A stretch of DNA of 64,000 nt from AP-15 sp963703665 (GCA_963703665.1 CAVPFB010000003.1:806001-870000), one strand, 5' to 3'; positions 27,734-36,741 are shown, numbered from the stretch's first letter. Numbers and translations: made by a program. The notes: generated by a model not told the origin, from the sequence alone.

Positions 27734-28350
27734 GCCCCAAGCTGCCGAGCCGGGGGCAGCGGCGCTTTCGTCTCGCGGCGCTGGCGATCGCTTCGGTGCT
27801 CGCCGCCTGCTCGTCGCCCGATCCGACGCTGTTCACGCTGGCGCCGGCCGCGGGTGCGGTCTACGGCGGCGGACCCAAGGTCGTGCTGCTCCACCAGATT
27901 GCGATCGCGCACTACCTCGAGCGCTCGCAAATCGTCCGCTCGTCCGAAGACTACCGGCTGGCGGTCATGGAGAACGACTGGTGGGGCGAGCCGCTGCCGG
28001 CGATGCTGAGCCGGGTGCTGATCGAGGAATTGGGCCAACGCCTGCCGCGCAGCGTCGTGATCGCCGATAACGGTGCGGTTTCGGCCGAGCCCGACGCCAC
28101 CGTCGAGCTGAACGTCCAGCGGCTCGACGAGGATGCCGCCGGCAACGTCGTGCTGCAGGCTCAGGTCTCGGTGCGTTTCCATGACCGGGGCCGGCCGGCC
28201 TTGCGCAGCTTTCGCTTCAGCGTGCCGCCGCCGGCGCCGGGCGTCCCGGGCGAGGTCGCGGCGATCAGCGCCGCGGTCGGCCGTCTCGCCGACGGCATCG
28301 CGCCGATGCTGACCGCGCCCGGCGCCATTGCCGGGGCCGCCGCCGAGTGA
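27730..28350 (+). CDS. pqiC: PqiC-like lipoprotein (ABC-type auxiliary component)
   Basis: 206 residues with a lipobox LAAC near residue 25 and the PqiC/DUF330 pattern: TLFTLAPAAG, then a base-of-domain motif YLERSQIVRSSEDYRLAVMENDWWGEPL and LSRVLIEELGQRLP. In E. coli PqiC anchors the PqiB tunnel at the outer membrane. ATG overlaps the pqiB stop and its own stop overlaps the pqiA GTG, so B-C-A are one coupled operon. Confidence 0.9.
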   Translation: MSPKLPSRGQRRFRLAALAIASVLAACSSPDPTLFTLAPAAGAVYGGGPKVVLLHQIAIAHYLERSQIVRSSEDYRLAVMENDWWGEPLPAMLSRVLIEELGQRLPRSVVIADNGAVSAEPDATVELNVQRLDEDAAGNVVLQAQVSVRFHDRGRPALRSFRFSVPPPAPGVPGEVAAISAAVGRLADGIAPMLTAPGAIAGAAAE

Positions 28351-29714
28351 GACGGCCGGAACCGGTCTCCTCGGCCATGTCCTCCGCGGCCATGCGCTCG
28401 GCGAGGGCCCCCGCGACCTTGCCGCAGCTGCGGGAATGCCCGGGCTGCGGGCTCGTTCAGATGGTGCCGGCGCTGACCCCCGGTAACAGCGCGCAATGTG
28501 CGCGCTGCCCGACCATCCTGCGCCGCGCCAGCGCCCATCGCCTCGACCACATTCTGGCCCTGACCGTGGCCGCCCTGGTGCTGCTCGCGGTCATGTGCGC
28601 CTCCACGTTGATGAGCGTCCAGACTGCCGGTATCCGCCATGCCGCCGACCTGTTTTCGGGGCCGGAGGAACTGGTGCGACAGAACATGGCGCCGCTCGCC
28701 GCGGTGGTGCTGTTCGTGACCGTGCTGGCGCCCTTCGTGCGGCTCTTGGGCACGCTCTACGTGCTGATCCGCGCCCACGAGAGGACCCCACCGCGTCATC
28801 TGCGCCTGATCTTCGCGCTGGCCGAGCGGCTGCGCCCGTGGTCGATGATCGAGGTGTTCGTGCTGGGCGTGTTCGTCGCCTACACCAAGCTCGGCGGGCT
28901 CGTCGAGATCGGCCTGCGCACCGGGGTGTGGGCGCTGTTGGCGCTGACCTTTGTGCTGGTCTGGGTCGACTCGGCGCTCGACCGCGAGAAGGTGTGGGAG
29001 CGGCTCGACCATCGCGACCGGCCCGACGCGGCGCCTCTACACATGGCCGGCGCCGTCGGCTGCGAGACCTGCGGCCTGGTTAGCCTGCAGCACTCCGCCG
29101 ACCTGCGCTGCCCGCGCTGCGAAGGGATGCTGCACCGGCGCCGGCCGAACAGCATCGCGCGGACCTGGGCGCTGGTGATCGCCGCCGCGATCCTCTATAT
29201 CCCGGCCAATTATTATCCGGTGCTGACCGTGGTGCAGCTCGGCGCCGGCCAGCCCAGCACGATCCTGGGCGGGGTCGAGGAGCTGATCCAAACCCGCGAA
29301 TACCCGCTCGCCGCGCTGGTTTTCTTCGCCAGCATCCTGGTGCCGGTGCTGAAGCTCGTCGGCCTTTCGGTCATGCTGACCGCGACCCAGACCGGCCGCG
29401 CCGACTGGCTGCGCGACCGCACCCGGCTCTATCACATCGTGCGCTTCATCGGCCGCTGGTCGATGATCGACATCTTTATGGAATCGCTGTTGGGCGCGCT
29501 CGTCACCTTTGGCGCGATCGTCACCATCCAGCCCGGCACCGGAGCGCTCGCCTTCTGCGCCGTCGTGGTGCTGACCATGTTCGCCGCGGAAACGTTCGAC
29601 CCACGCCTGATGTGGGACGCCGCCATCTCACGAGCAGGATCGGGGACGCAAGTCCTCAATGGAGACCCTAGAGAACCGGCCCAAGGTTTTAAACCGGTCG
29701 CCAGTCAGTCTTAG
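28347..29714 (+). CDS. pqiA: PqiA family integral membrane protein
   Basis: 455 residues from GTG 28347. It contains two PqiA repeats, each with a zinc-ribbon pair (CPGCGLVQ...CARCP near 29-50; CETCGLVS...CPRCEG near 236-257) and about four membrane helices. Together with PqiB and PqiC it is thought to move lipids between inner and outer membrane and is stress-induced in E. coli. Gene order here is B-C-A, unlike E. coli A-B-C. After FDPRLMWDA there is an unusual tail of about 30 residues with no family resemblance, ending 5 bases from a convergent gene. Confidence 0.9.
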   Translation: MRRPEPVSSAMSSAAMRSARAPATLPQLRECPGCGLVQMVPALTPGNSAQCARCPTILRRASAHRLDHILALTVAALVLLAVMCASTLMSVQTAGIRHAADLFSGPEELVRQNMAPLAAVVLFVTVLAPFVRLLGTLYVLIRAHERTPPRHLRLIFALAERLRPWSMIEVFVLGVFVAYTKLGGLVEIGLRTGVWALLALTFVLVWVDSALDREKVWERLDHRDRPDAAPLHMAGAVGCETCGLVSLQHSADLRCPRCEGMLHRRRPNSIARTWALVIAAAILYIPANYYPVLTVVQLGAGQPSTILGGVEELIQTREYPLAALVFFASILVPVLKLVGLSVMLTATQTGRADWLRDRTRLYHIVRFIGRWSMIDIFMESLLGALVTFGAIVTIQPGTGALAFCAVVVLTMFAAETFDPRLMWDAAISRAGSGTQVLNGDPREPAQGFKPVASQS

Positions 29715-29719
29715 TACCG

Positions 29720-30079
29720 CTATATCCGCCGCGCTACATCCCCTACCTCAATATCCCTGAAAGGTTGTTCTTCGTAACGTATCGGCTGAGGTCGACCGAA
29801 TCCAGGAAGGGACGAGTATATCGGATTCTCGTCCGAAGATCGCAGTGTAGCCATAGTGTCCTGAAGGTGAATTACCTTGCCTCGTCCTTTCACCAGCTCT
29901 ATGGGCCCTAAGTTCTGTCCCGTAACAGGATCTTCTACCTCAGGCCCCATCGCGAAAATAAGAAATGATTCTCCCAACCTTATGCCATCCTTCGCGCCCT
30001 TGTTCAAGACAACCTGAAAGCGGTCCAACACAGCGGCGACCCGAGGAGATTCGGCCGCTCGCCTATCTTCGGTCGGCAT
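29720..30079 (-). CDS. Small soluble protein, beta-rich (FlgT C-terminal-like), unknown role
   Basis: 119 residues. The core RVAAVLDRFQVVLNKGAKDGIRLGESFLIF followed by DPVTGQNLGPIELVKGRGKVIHLQ reads like the small beta-barrel found at the C-terminus of FlgT and related proteins; this is a resemblance by eye only. It is the second gene of a two-gene unit, 3 bases after the membrane-protein stop. GC is lower than in surrounding genes. No flagellar genes are nearby, so a flagellar role is unlikely. Confidence 0.65.
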   Translation of the reverse strand: MPTEDRRAAESPRVAAVLDRFQVVLNKGAKDGIRLGESFLIFAMGPEVEDPVTGQNLGPIELVKGRGKVIHLQDTMATLRSSDENPIYSSLPGFGRPQPIRYEEQPFRDIEVGDVARRI

Positions 30080-30082
30080 TGC

Positions 30083-30601
30083 TTATTCCCCGCGCCATTG
30101 GTTGCCCGGACGAACGATGGTTCGTATCAGGGCGTCAGGACTATTGGCCGTTAATTGCTGCCAAATCGTTTGAGTATTCTCAATGAATCGAGTTATCGCG
30201 ATTTGGATGTGTGCGTCTTGCTGGACCGTCAACACATAGCCCTCCGCAATGAGAATTTCAAAGCCCTCTTCCATCGAGTATATTGATGCCGACATACCTT
30301 GTCCAAATAATGGAGAAGATGCTATCAAGAGAAGCTGTGGCGATGGCTGAGCTCGTTGTGTTGCCAGACAACGAACAATTCTGGGGAGACGCGTGCGACT
30401 TTCTCCGATAGCCTGCCGTAGCATATCGACCAGCATTGCACAAAGTGGCAATGGTACAAAAAAAGCGAGGATTACCCATGCAAATGAAACCCTAGCCTCA
30501 ACGCCGACAAAATAGGCGAATATACCAAAAAGCACGCCCAGGATACTGACCGTCGCGACGAAAGCTGGCAGCGCATTGTAAATCCGTTGCGAGACTGACA
30601 T
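30083..30601 (-). CDS. Unrecognised protein with two N-terminal TM helices
   Basis: 172 residues. TM helices lie at about 12-34 (AFVATVSILGVLFGIFAYFV) and 38-60 (VSFAWVILAFFVPLPLCAML). A soluble domain follows, with PQLLLIASSPLFGQGMSASIYSMEEGFEILIAEGYVL (read as pieces) and no catalytic motif that I can identify. Codon use and GC are more AT-rich than neighbours, pointing to acquisition. It is first gene of a two-gene unit with the small protein at 29720. A palindrome 29 bases upstream may control it. Confidence 0.65.
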   Translation of the reverse strand: MSVSQRIYNALPAFVATVSILGVLFGIFAYFVGVEARVSFAWVILAFFVPLPLCAMLVDMLRQAIGESRTRLPRIVRCLATQRAQPSPQLLLIASSPLFGQGMSASIYSMEEGFEILIAEGYVLTVQQDAHIQIAITRFIENTQTIWQQLTANSPDALIRTIVRPGNQWRGE

Positions 30602-30629
30602 CGCGCTCTCGAATTGGCGGTGAGAGGGG

Positions 30630-30648
30630 CTTATTGTTCGCCAATAAG
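30630..30648. promoter_or_regulatory. Palindrome upstream of the accessory gene pair
   Basis: CTTATTG-TTCGC-CAATAAG, a perfect 7-bp inverted repeat 29 bases upstream of the 30601 start, nested in a wider ATTGGCG/CGCCAAT pair (30613-30619, 30639-30645). It could be an operator or an mRNA hairpin. Nothing else in the 247-base gap looks like a gene. Confidence 0.4.
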
Positions 30649-30848
30649 GATAGCATGATCAGAGCGGTACAGGTTGACGATCGGATTTTCGAGGATGCCG
30701 GCACTAAAAATCGAACGCAAGCCTGTCTTCGGCAAGCCCGTCTCCGGCAAGGGAAAAGGAGTTAGGACCGCATCTTTGGCCAGGGCATTGACAGCGCTCC
30801 GCCGGTGCGCCGCTATTGCGGCCGTGAGGTCAATGCTCGGGACGCTCG

Positions 30849-32027
30849 ATGAGTGATGTAAGCGACGCCGCTTCACCCGCCAGCCCAGTAGGGCGGGCGC
30901 GCGATCTGGCCGAGCTGATCGCCGGCGAGGCCGACGCGATCGAGAACGAGCGGCGCCTGACCCGGCCAATCCTCGAGGCGCTGCACGCCACACGGCTGTT
31001 TCGCATGCTCTACCCGCGCTCGGTCGGCGGCGACGAGGTCGAGCCCGGCCAATATGTGCTGGCGGTCGAGGAATTGGCGCGGGCCGACGGCTCGGTCGGC
31101 TGGTGCGCCTCGATCGCCAACAGCATCGGCCTGTTCGCGCCCTATCTCGCGCTCGAGGCGGCGCGCCGGGTGTTCGGGCCGCCGCGGGCGACCTGCGCCT
31201 GGGGCCCGCCCAACGAAAATCGCGGGATCGCGGTGCCGGGGGGCTACCGGGTGACCGGCCGCTGGGATTTCGCCAGCGGCTGCCGCCATGCGAGCTGGAT
31301 CGGCGCGCACGGCACGGTGGTCGAGCCCGACGGCTCGCTGCGGCTCAACAATTTCGGCCGGCCGACACTGCGCGCCTGGCTGTTTCCGGCGGCCGAGGCG
31401 ACCCTGCTCGACAATTGGAGCCCAATCGGGCTGCGCGGCACCGCGTCCGAATCCTATACGGTCAAGGATGTGTTCGTGCCCGAGGAATTCACCGGCACCC
31501 GCGAGGACCCGACCCTGCGCCGCGATTACGGGAAGCTTTATGCATTCCCGCAGCAGACCCTCTATTCGGTCGGGATCGCCAGCGTCGCGCTCGGCATCGC
31601 CCGCGGCATGCTCGAATCCTTGATCGAATTGGCGCTGCGCAAGACGCCGCGCGGCACCTCCCGGCTCGCCGACAACGCGGTGATCCAGGCCGGGATCGCC
31701 CGCGCCGAGGCTCGCCTCGGCGCGGCGCGCAGCTATCTCGTCGAGACGGTGCGCGACATCTATGCCGGCGCCGACGACGTCGCCCCGATCGAGGTGCGCG
31801 AGCGGGCCCGCGCCCGGCTCGCCGGCAGCCACGCGATATCGAGCGCGGTCGCGGTCGCCGACTGGACCCACAAGGCCGCCGGGGTCGACGCGATCTTCCC
31901 CGGCAGCCCGTTCGAGCGCCGCTTCCGCGACATCCACACCGTCTCGCAGCAGATCCAGTCGCGCGACGCCCATTACGAGACCGTCGGCCAGGTCCTGCTC
32001 GGCCAGCCGCCCGAGGTGTTTTTTTAG
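30849..32027 (+). CDS. Acyl-CoA dehydrogenase family flavoprotein (monooxygenase-like)
   Basis: 392 residues from ATG 30849. It has the acyl-CoA dehydrogenase fold of the group that includes HsaA-type flavin-dependent monooxygenases: LPRSVGGDEV-type N-domain (FRMLYPRSVGGDEVEPGQY), GSVGWCASIANSIGLF, then VTGRWDFASGCRHASWIG and WSPIGLRGTASESYTV in the middle barrel, and the C-terminal HKAAGVDAIFPGSPFERRFRDIHTVSQQIQSR (in pieces). The catalytic glutamate of true dehydrogenases is not obvious, so hydroxylation or another flavin reaction is as likely as CoA-ester oxidation. It stands alone. Confidence 0.85.
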   Translation: MSDVSDAASPASPVGRARDLAELIAGEADAIENERRLTRPILEALHATRLFRMLYPRSVGGDEVEPGQYVLAVEELARADGSVGWCASIANSIGLFAPYLALEAARRVFGPPRATCAWGPPNENRGIAVPGGYRVTGRWDFASGCRHASWIGAHGTVVEPDGSLRLNNFGRPTLRAWLFPAAEATLLDNWSPIGLRGTASESYTVKDVFVPEEFTGTREDPTLRRDYGKLYAFPQQTLYSVGIASVALGIARGMLESLIELALRKTPRGTSRLADNAVIQAGIARAEARLGAARSYLVETVRDIYAGADDVAPIEVRERARARLAGSHAISSAVAVADWTHKAAGVDAIFPGSPFERRFRDIHTVSQQIQSRDAHYETVGQVLLGQPPEVFF

Positions 32028-32149
32028 GCGCCGGCCTCTGCACGCAGGAAGGCGGGCGGCGAGGCCTTCGCCTTTGATGCGCCCTATTGGCTTCGAGGTT
32101 CGGCCCCGGCCCGCGGGTCGGGGGCGCGGCCGGACCGAAGGCCGCTGCG

Positions 32150-32788
32150 TCAGCTGGGGGCCGAAGCCGGCTTCTCGTTGACGCAGCGCAACAGCTTCCA
32201 ATAACCGAACAGGTTGCTCGGCCGCACCTCGCGGATCGACAGCCGGCTGTCGTGCTGGAATGCTTCGAACGGGAAATCGGCGTGAAAGCCGATATGGCGG
32301 GCGAGATGCGCCAAGCGCCGTTCGATGAACCGCGCCGCCGGGTTCTCGCTGGTGAAGTGGTTGACCACGACGATGGTCCCCCCCGCAATGCATACCCGGC
32401 GCATCTCGGCGGCGAAGCGCGCCGGGTCGGGCACCACCGAGGCGACATAGAGCGCCAGGACTGCATCAAACGAATTGTCGGCGAATTCGAGGTTCTCGGC
32501 GTCCATCAGGTGCAGCCCCTCGACATGCGCGAGGTCCTGGCGCTGAGTGCGCCGCTTGGCCTTTTCCAGCATCTCGGCCGAAACATCGATGCCGGTCACT
32601 CGCGAATCGGCGCGGAAATGCGGCAGGGACAGGCCGGTGCCGACCCCGACCTCGAGGATGCGCTGGCCGGGCCGATCGTTGGCGATGCGCACCGCCTCCT
32701 TGCGGCCGGGGTGAAACACCGGGCCAAAGACGATGTCGTAAGAGCCCGAAAACAAGCGGTAGGTCCGGATCGTATCGTGCAAGTCCAT
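32150..32788 (-). CDS. pmtA: PmtA-type phosphatidylethanolamine N-methyltransferase
   Basis: About 212 residues from ATG 32788 (MDLHDTIRTYRLFSGSYDIVFGPVFHPGR). A SAM-binding motif I is in RILEVGVGTGLSLPHF, then VTGIDVSAEMLEKAKRR, MDAENLEFADNSFDAVLALYV and GGTIVVVNHFTSENP. This matches the soluble Rhodobacter-type PmtA that converts PE stepwise to phosphatidylcholine. A related ubiquinone/SAM methyltransferase cannot be excluded, but the FGPVFHPGR and VNHF motifs favour PmtA. In-frame codons upstream to 32929 lack family resemblance. Confidence 0.82.
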   Translation of the reverse strand: MDLHDTIRTYRLFSGSYDIVFGPVFHPGRKEAVRIANDRPGQRILEVGVGTGLSLPHFRADSRVTGIDVSAEMLEKAKRRTQRQDLAHVEGLHLMDAENLEFADNSFDAVLALYVASVVPDPARFAAEMRRVCIAGGTIVVVNHFTSENPAARFIERRLAHLARHIGFHADFPFEAFQHDSRLSIREVRPSNLFGYWKLLRCVNEKPASAPS

Positions 32789-33032
32789 CGTCTCGCTCTC
32801 GTCTTGACCGACAGGACCGGCACTGCACACCCAGCACGCCTCCGGAGCCGGTGTTCCGGGCGCATTCGTTCGAACACGCCTATCACGCCGCGCATTCCGC
32901 GTCATCCTCGACGTTAACAAAGCTGTCATTGACGAATGCGCGACGCGATCGGCGCCGGCCTGTCAGGCGCAGCTTCCCGGCAGAGGGCGGTGGTCGCCGG
33001 CCCCTCGCGCGGTCCGATTGCGGAGGCGCCCC

Positions 33033-33563
33033 TCAGATCAGGGTGACGCGTTCGGCCTCCAGGCCTTTCTTGCCGTCGACGACCTCGACCCTGACCCGCT
33101 GGCCGGGGTCGAGCGCCGCGACCCCGCTGCGGCGCAGCGCGGTCACATGAATGAACACGTCCTTGCCGCCGCCATCGGGGGAAATAAAGCCGTAGCCCTT
33201 GTCGGCCTCGAACCATTTGACCGCGCCCTCCAGGGTCGCGGAAGGGCGCGGAGCGCGACGCTCGAAGCTGGCGCCCCCGCTGCCGGAGGGCCCGCTCGCC
33301 GTGCTGCTGTCGACGTTCAGCACATTGGTGACCAGCGGGCCCTTGGCCCCGGCGCCGATCTCGCAGCTGATCGAGGCGCCTTCCGGCACATCCTCATATC
33401 CGGCGCGGCGCAGCACGGCCATCGGCAGCAAGGCGTCCTGCGAGCCGTCGGACAGGGTGATAAAGCCGAAACCCTTGCCGGCGTTGAACCACTTGACTTT
33501 GGCTTCGACGCGACGGCCGGGAAGGGTGTCTTCGCGAAAGAAGCCGGGGCGGCGTTCGTACAT
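33033..33563 (-). CDS. Dual cold-shock-domain protein
   Basis: 176 residues with two CSDs. The first (about 18-88) has VKWFNAGKGFGFI; the second (about 108-176) has VKWFEADKGYGFIS and DVFIHVTALRRSG. A Ser/Gly linker joins them. Tandem-CSD proteins are typical of alphaproteobacteria and bind single-stranded RNA/DNA as chaperones. The first domain has a degenerate second RNA-binding motif (DALLPMAVL in place of the DVFVH type). Confidence 0.93.
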   Translation of the reverse strand: MYERRPGFFREDTLPGRRVEAKVKWFNAGKGFGFITLSDGSQDALLPMAVLRRAGYEDVPEGASISCEIGAGAKGPLVTNVLNVDSSTASGPSGSGGASFERRAPRPSATLEGAVKWFEADKGYGFISPDGGGKDVFIHVTALRRSGVAALDPGQRVRVEVVDGKKGLEAERVTLI

Positions 33564-33708
33564 GGATCCTCAAAACGTCAGAGACAAAGCGGCGAGCGCG
33601 GGGAATGCCGAATCATAGCGCAACTCCGCCGCCTCGCGCCAGCCGTCAGATCGCCCCATTGCCGCCCCATTTATGCACTCCCGGCGTTCCCCTTCGATCG
33701 CCGGCGAA

Positions 33709-34557
33709 TTATCCGGTAAACTCCGTCAGGCGCTGATTCTGCTCGCCCAAGCCCTCGACCGACAGCCGCATCCGGTCGCCGGGCTTCAGGAATTGCGGCG
33801 GCTTCATGCCGAGCCCAACCCCGGAGGGCGTGCCGGTGGCGATCACGTCGCCCGGCTCCAGGGTCAGGAAATGGCTGACATAGCTGACGATCTCGTCGAT
33901 TCCGAAGATCAGGTCGGCGGTGTTGCTGTTCTGCACCCGCTTGCCGTTGACCTCGGTCCACAGCGCGAGATTGCCGGGGTCGGGCACCTCGTCGGCGGTG
34001 ACCACCCACGGCCCGATCGGGCCAAAGGTGTCGGCACTCTTGCCCTTGGTCCATTGGCCGCCGCGCTCGATCTGAAATTCGCGCTCGGAAACGTCGTTGA
34101 CGACACAATAGCCGGCGACGTGCCGGCGCGCGTCGTTGGCCGCGACATAGCGCGCGAGGGTGCCGATGACGATGCCGAGCTCGACCTCCCAATCGGTCTT
34201 CTGCGACGCCTTCGGAATGATCACGTCGTCGTTGGGCCCGACGATGCACGAGGTCGCCTTCATGAAGATGATCGGCTCTTTGGGGATCGCCGCTCCGGTC
34301 TCGGCCGCGTGCTGGCGATAATTGAGGCCGATGGCGATGAATTTCGGGACCCGCCCGACGCAGGGGCCGAGCCGCGGCGTTCCCGAAACCAGCGGCAGGC
34401 TCGCCGGGTCGAGACGCCGCAGCCGGTCGAGCGAGGCCGGGGCGAGCGCCGCGCCGTCGATGTCGCCGACCGTGCCCGAAAGGTCGCGGATCTTGCCCTC
34501 GCGATCGACGAGGCCCGGTTTCTCATGGCCCGCGGGCCCGTAGCGAAGGAGCTTCAT
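33709..34557 (-). CDS. Fumarylacetoacetate hydrolase family protein
   Basis: 282 residues starting MKLLRYGPAGHEKPGLVDREG. The FAH catalytic domain occupies about 75-280, with IGLNYRQHAAETG, PIIFMKATSCIVGPNDDVIIP, the metal ligands in DWEVELGIVIG and the late FLTLEPGDVIATGTPSGVG. It is followed in the same direction by an SDR dehydrogenase of the 2-keto-3-deoxy-L-fuconate type; these two often form the end of the non-phosphorylating L-fucose pathway, where the FAH enzyme cleaves the diketo acid to pyruvate and lactate. The specific substrate here is inference. It is the last gene of an FAH-SDR-LLM group. Confidence 0.88.
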   Translation of the reverse strand: MKLLRYGPAGHEKPGLVDREGKIRDLSGTVGDIDGAALAPASLDRLRRLDPASLPLVSGTPRLGPCVGRVPKFIAIGLNYRQHAAETGAAIPKEPIIFMKATSCIVGPNDDVIIPKASQKTDWEVELGIVIGTLARYVAANDARRHVAGYCVVNDVSEREFQIERGGQWTKGKSADTFGPIGPWVVTADEVPDPGNLALWTEVNGKRVQNSNTADLIFGIDEIVSYVSHFLTLEPGDVIATGTPSGVGLGMKPPQFLKPGDRMRLSVEGLGEQNQRLTEFTG

Positions 34558-34579
34558 CGGGTATGCCTCCTGTTGCGGC

Positions 34580-35335
34580 TCAGAGCGTAAAACCGCCGTC
34601 GATCACGTGGATCGCGCCGGTGGTGAACGAGGATTCGTCCGAAGCGAGATAGACAGCGAGGGCGGCGACCTCCTCGGGCGTGCCGAGCCGGCCCAAGGGC
34701 TGGCGCTCGACAAAGGCGCGGCGTGCGGCCTCGGTGCCGCCGACGACCCTGACCCCCTGCGCGGCAATGCGGTCGCCGAGCGAGGGCGTGTCGATCGTGC
34801 CCGGGCAGATCGCGTTGCAGCGGATGCCGGCGGTGATGAAATCGGCGGCGACCGACTTGGTCAGCCCGATTACCGCGGCCTTGGTCGCGCCGTAGACGCA
34901 GCGGTTCGGCACGCCTTTGACCGAGGACACCGTCGAGGCCATGTTGATGATCGAGGCGCCGCCGCCGCGCTCCACCATTTTCGGCAGAAAGGCGCGGATC
35001 ATCATGAACATCGAACGCACGTTGAGGGCGAAGGACGCATCCCAGTCGATCGGCTCGGCGTCGAGGATCGTGCCGTGATGGACAAAGCCGGCGCAGTTGA
35101 ACAAGATTTCGAGCGGCCCGAGCTCGGCGGCCAAGGCCACGATCGCGTCATCCTCGGTCACGTCGAGCCGGCGGGTCGCGATCAGCGCGTCGGCCAACGG
35201 CGCGAGCTGGTCCTCGGCGATGTCGGTCGCCAAGACGCTCGCCCCCTCGGCGGCAAAGGCCAGCGCGGTCGCCCGGCCGATGCCTTGCGCCGCCGCCGTC
35301 ACCAATGCCCGTTTTCCCGCGAGCCGTCCGGCCAT
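34580..35335 (-). CDS. SDR oxidoreductase, 2-keto-3-deoxy-L-fuconate dehydrogenase-like
   Basis: 251 residues from ATG 35335 (MAGRLAGKRALVTAAAQGIGR). The NAD-binding motif is AAAQGIGRA; catalysis SIINMAST (Ser), VYGATKAAV (Tyr-x3-Lys); the C-terminal GAIHVIDGGFTL is standard. The FVHHGTILDAEPIDWDASF stretch is typical of the DHRS6/fuconate-dehydrogenase branch. The reading frame is open upstream into the LLM gene, giving an apparent 689-residue fusion, but the region 35336-35460 shows no protein-like conservation and the LLM protein ends in another frame. It lies 22 bases from the FAH gene. Confidence 0.88.
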   Translation of the reverse strand: MAGRLAGKRALVTAAAQGIGRATALAFAAEGASVLATDIAEDQLAPLADALIATRRLDVTEDDAIVALAAELGPLEILFNCAGFVHHGTILDAEPIDWDASFALNVRSMFMMIRAFLPKMVERGGGASIINMASTVSSVKGVPNRCVYGATKAAVIGLTKSVAADFITAGIRCNAICPGTIDTPSLGDRIAAQGVRVVGGTEAARRAFVERQPLGRLGTPEEVAALAVYLASDESSFTTGAIHVIDGGFTL

Positions 35336-35460
35336 CGCCGCCTGCCTTTGCCCCCAGCGATTGGGGGAAATTGCCACGCCCGAGGTGCGGCTGTAAATCC
35401 GCTCGCAGATCGGCGCATCGGGCGCGTCGAACGGCCCGACCGGCCACTCGCGGGTTGGGA

Positions 35461-36649
35461 TTATCCGGTCGCGATCGCGCCCGTCCGGCACCGCCCGAAC
35501 CGACCGGGCGTGCCCAGCCGACCATCGAGCGGGGCTGGTGCAATCTCGCGATCGGGATCGAAAATTTGCTTGATCCGCTGAGATTGGAACACCGTCACCC
35601 CGCGCCGTTCGGCGAAACCGTGGCGCCACCTCGCGCATGAACAGGCCGAGGCTGGCGGTGGCCGCCTCGTGCGTCATCGGCCCGAGGCGGAAGGTCGCGA
35701 TTACGCCGCCGACCCCGAGCGCGTCGATTTCGGCGATCGCCGCCGCCACCGTCGCCGGCGAGCCGTGGATAAAGCCGTGCTCGGCGCCGGCGCGGGCCGA
35801 GGGCAGGTCGCCCTCCGGCACCTCGATCCGCATGCCGGTGTCGCGGTAGATGCGGCTGCGCAATTCCGCGCGCGCTTCGACCATCGCCTGAAACGCCGGG
35901 ACGCCGACCCGCGCGGCCTCGGCGTCGGTCTCGGCGACGAAGACATTGCGCCACACCCAGCACCGGTCGAGCTTGCGGGCCATCGTTTGGTCGTCGAAGC
36001 CGGCTTCACTCATCGCCTCGCGGTAGAGCCCGAAGCGCCGCCGGGTCACGGCGATCGGCTGCACGTTCATCAGGAACGGGCGGCCCTGGCGCGCCAGCTC
36101 CAGCATCGAAGCCTCGCCGGAGGCGGCGCGGACCACCGGCGGGTGCGGCCTGGTGTAAGGCCGCGGCCGCAGCATCGGCACGTCGAGATCCCAGAACCGG
36201 CCGCGATGCCGAAAGCTGCCGCGGGTCCACGCCTGAACCAGGATTTCCTCGGCCTCGTCGAGCCGCGCCTGGGCTTCGTGATGATCGATGCCGAAGCCCT
36301 GGTAGTCGTAGATGTTGTAGGAGGAGCCGCGGCCGAGGCCGACGATCAGCCGGCCTTTAGTGATGTGGTCGAGCACCGCCAGCTGCTCGGCGAGGCGGAT
36401 CGGGTGGTGCAGCGCCATCTGCAGCACCGCGAAGCCGATTTTGGCGTGCCGGGTCGAGGTCGCCAGCGCCCCGGCAAAGGCGATCGGGTCGGCATAGGCG
36501 CAGATGCCGTCGAAATGGTGCTCGGCGAGCCAGATCACGTCGCAGCCGAGCTGGTCGGAGAGCCGGGCCTCGCGCAGGGTCTCGTCGATCACCACGCCGT
36601 CGCGCTCGGGATCGCGGCTGTCCGGAAACAGGAAATTGCCGAATTTCAC
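35461..36649 (-). pseudogene. LLM-class flavin-dependent oxidoreductase, one frame break
   Basis: Starts MKFGNFLFPDSRDPERDG. It is a luciferase-like TIM barrel: CDVIWLAEHHFDGICAYADP, TRHAKIGFAVLQMALHHPIRLAEQL, GRLIVGLGRGSS, and the RPFLMN stretch. In the ATG frame it loses sense after EVAPRF near 35612-35620; in the next frame the protein continues convincingly as AERRGVTVFQSQRIKQIFDPDREIAPAPLDG and stops at TAA 35463-35461. One extra base explains both. Repaired length is about 396. These F/FMN-dependent monooxygenases oxidise varied substrates. Without repair the frame runs into the SDR gene. Confidence 0.82.
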
Positions 36650-36741
36650 GCCGACCTCCGTTGCGCCATCGCTCGCCGGACGAACCCTTTATCGTCGGTC
36701 GGTGTCAAGCGGCCGCCCTCCGCCAGGGGTCGGCTCACAAT

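Noticed and set aside
30674..30856. 60-codon open frame before the acyl-CoA dehydrogenase gene
   Set aside because: No Shine-Dalgarno, short local repeat (CGGCAAG words) and overlap with the start of the next gene; not supportable as a gene.
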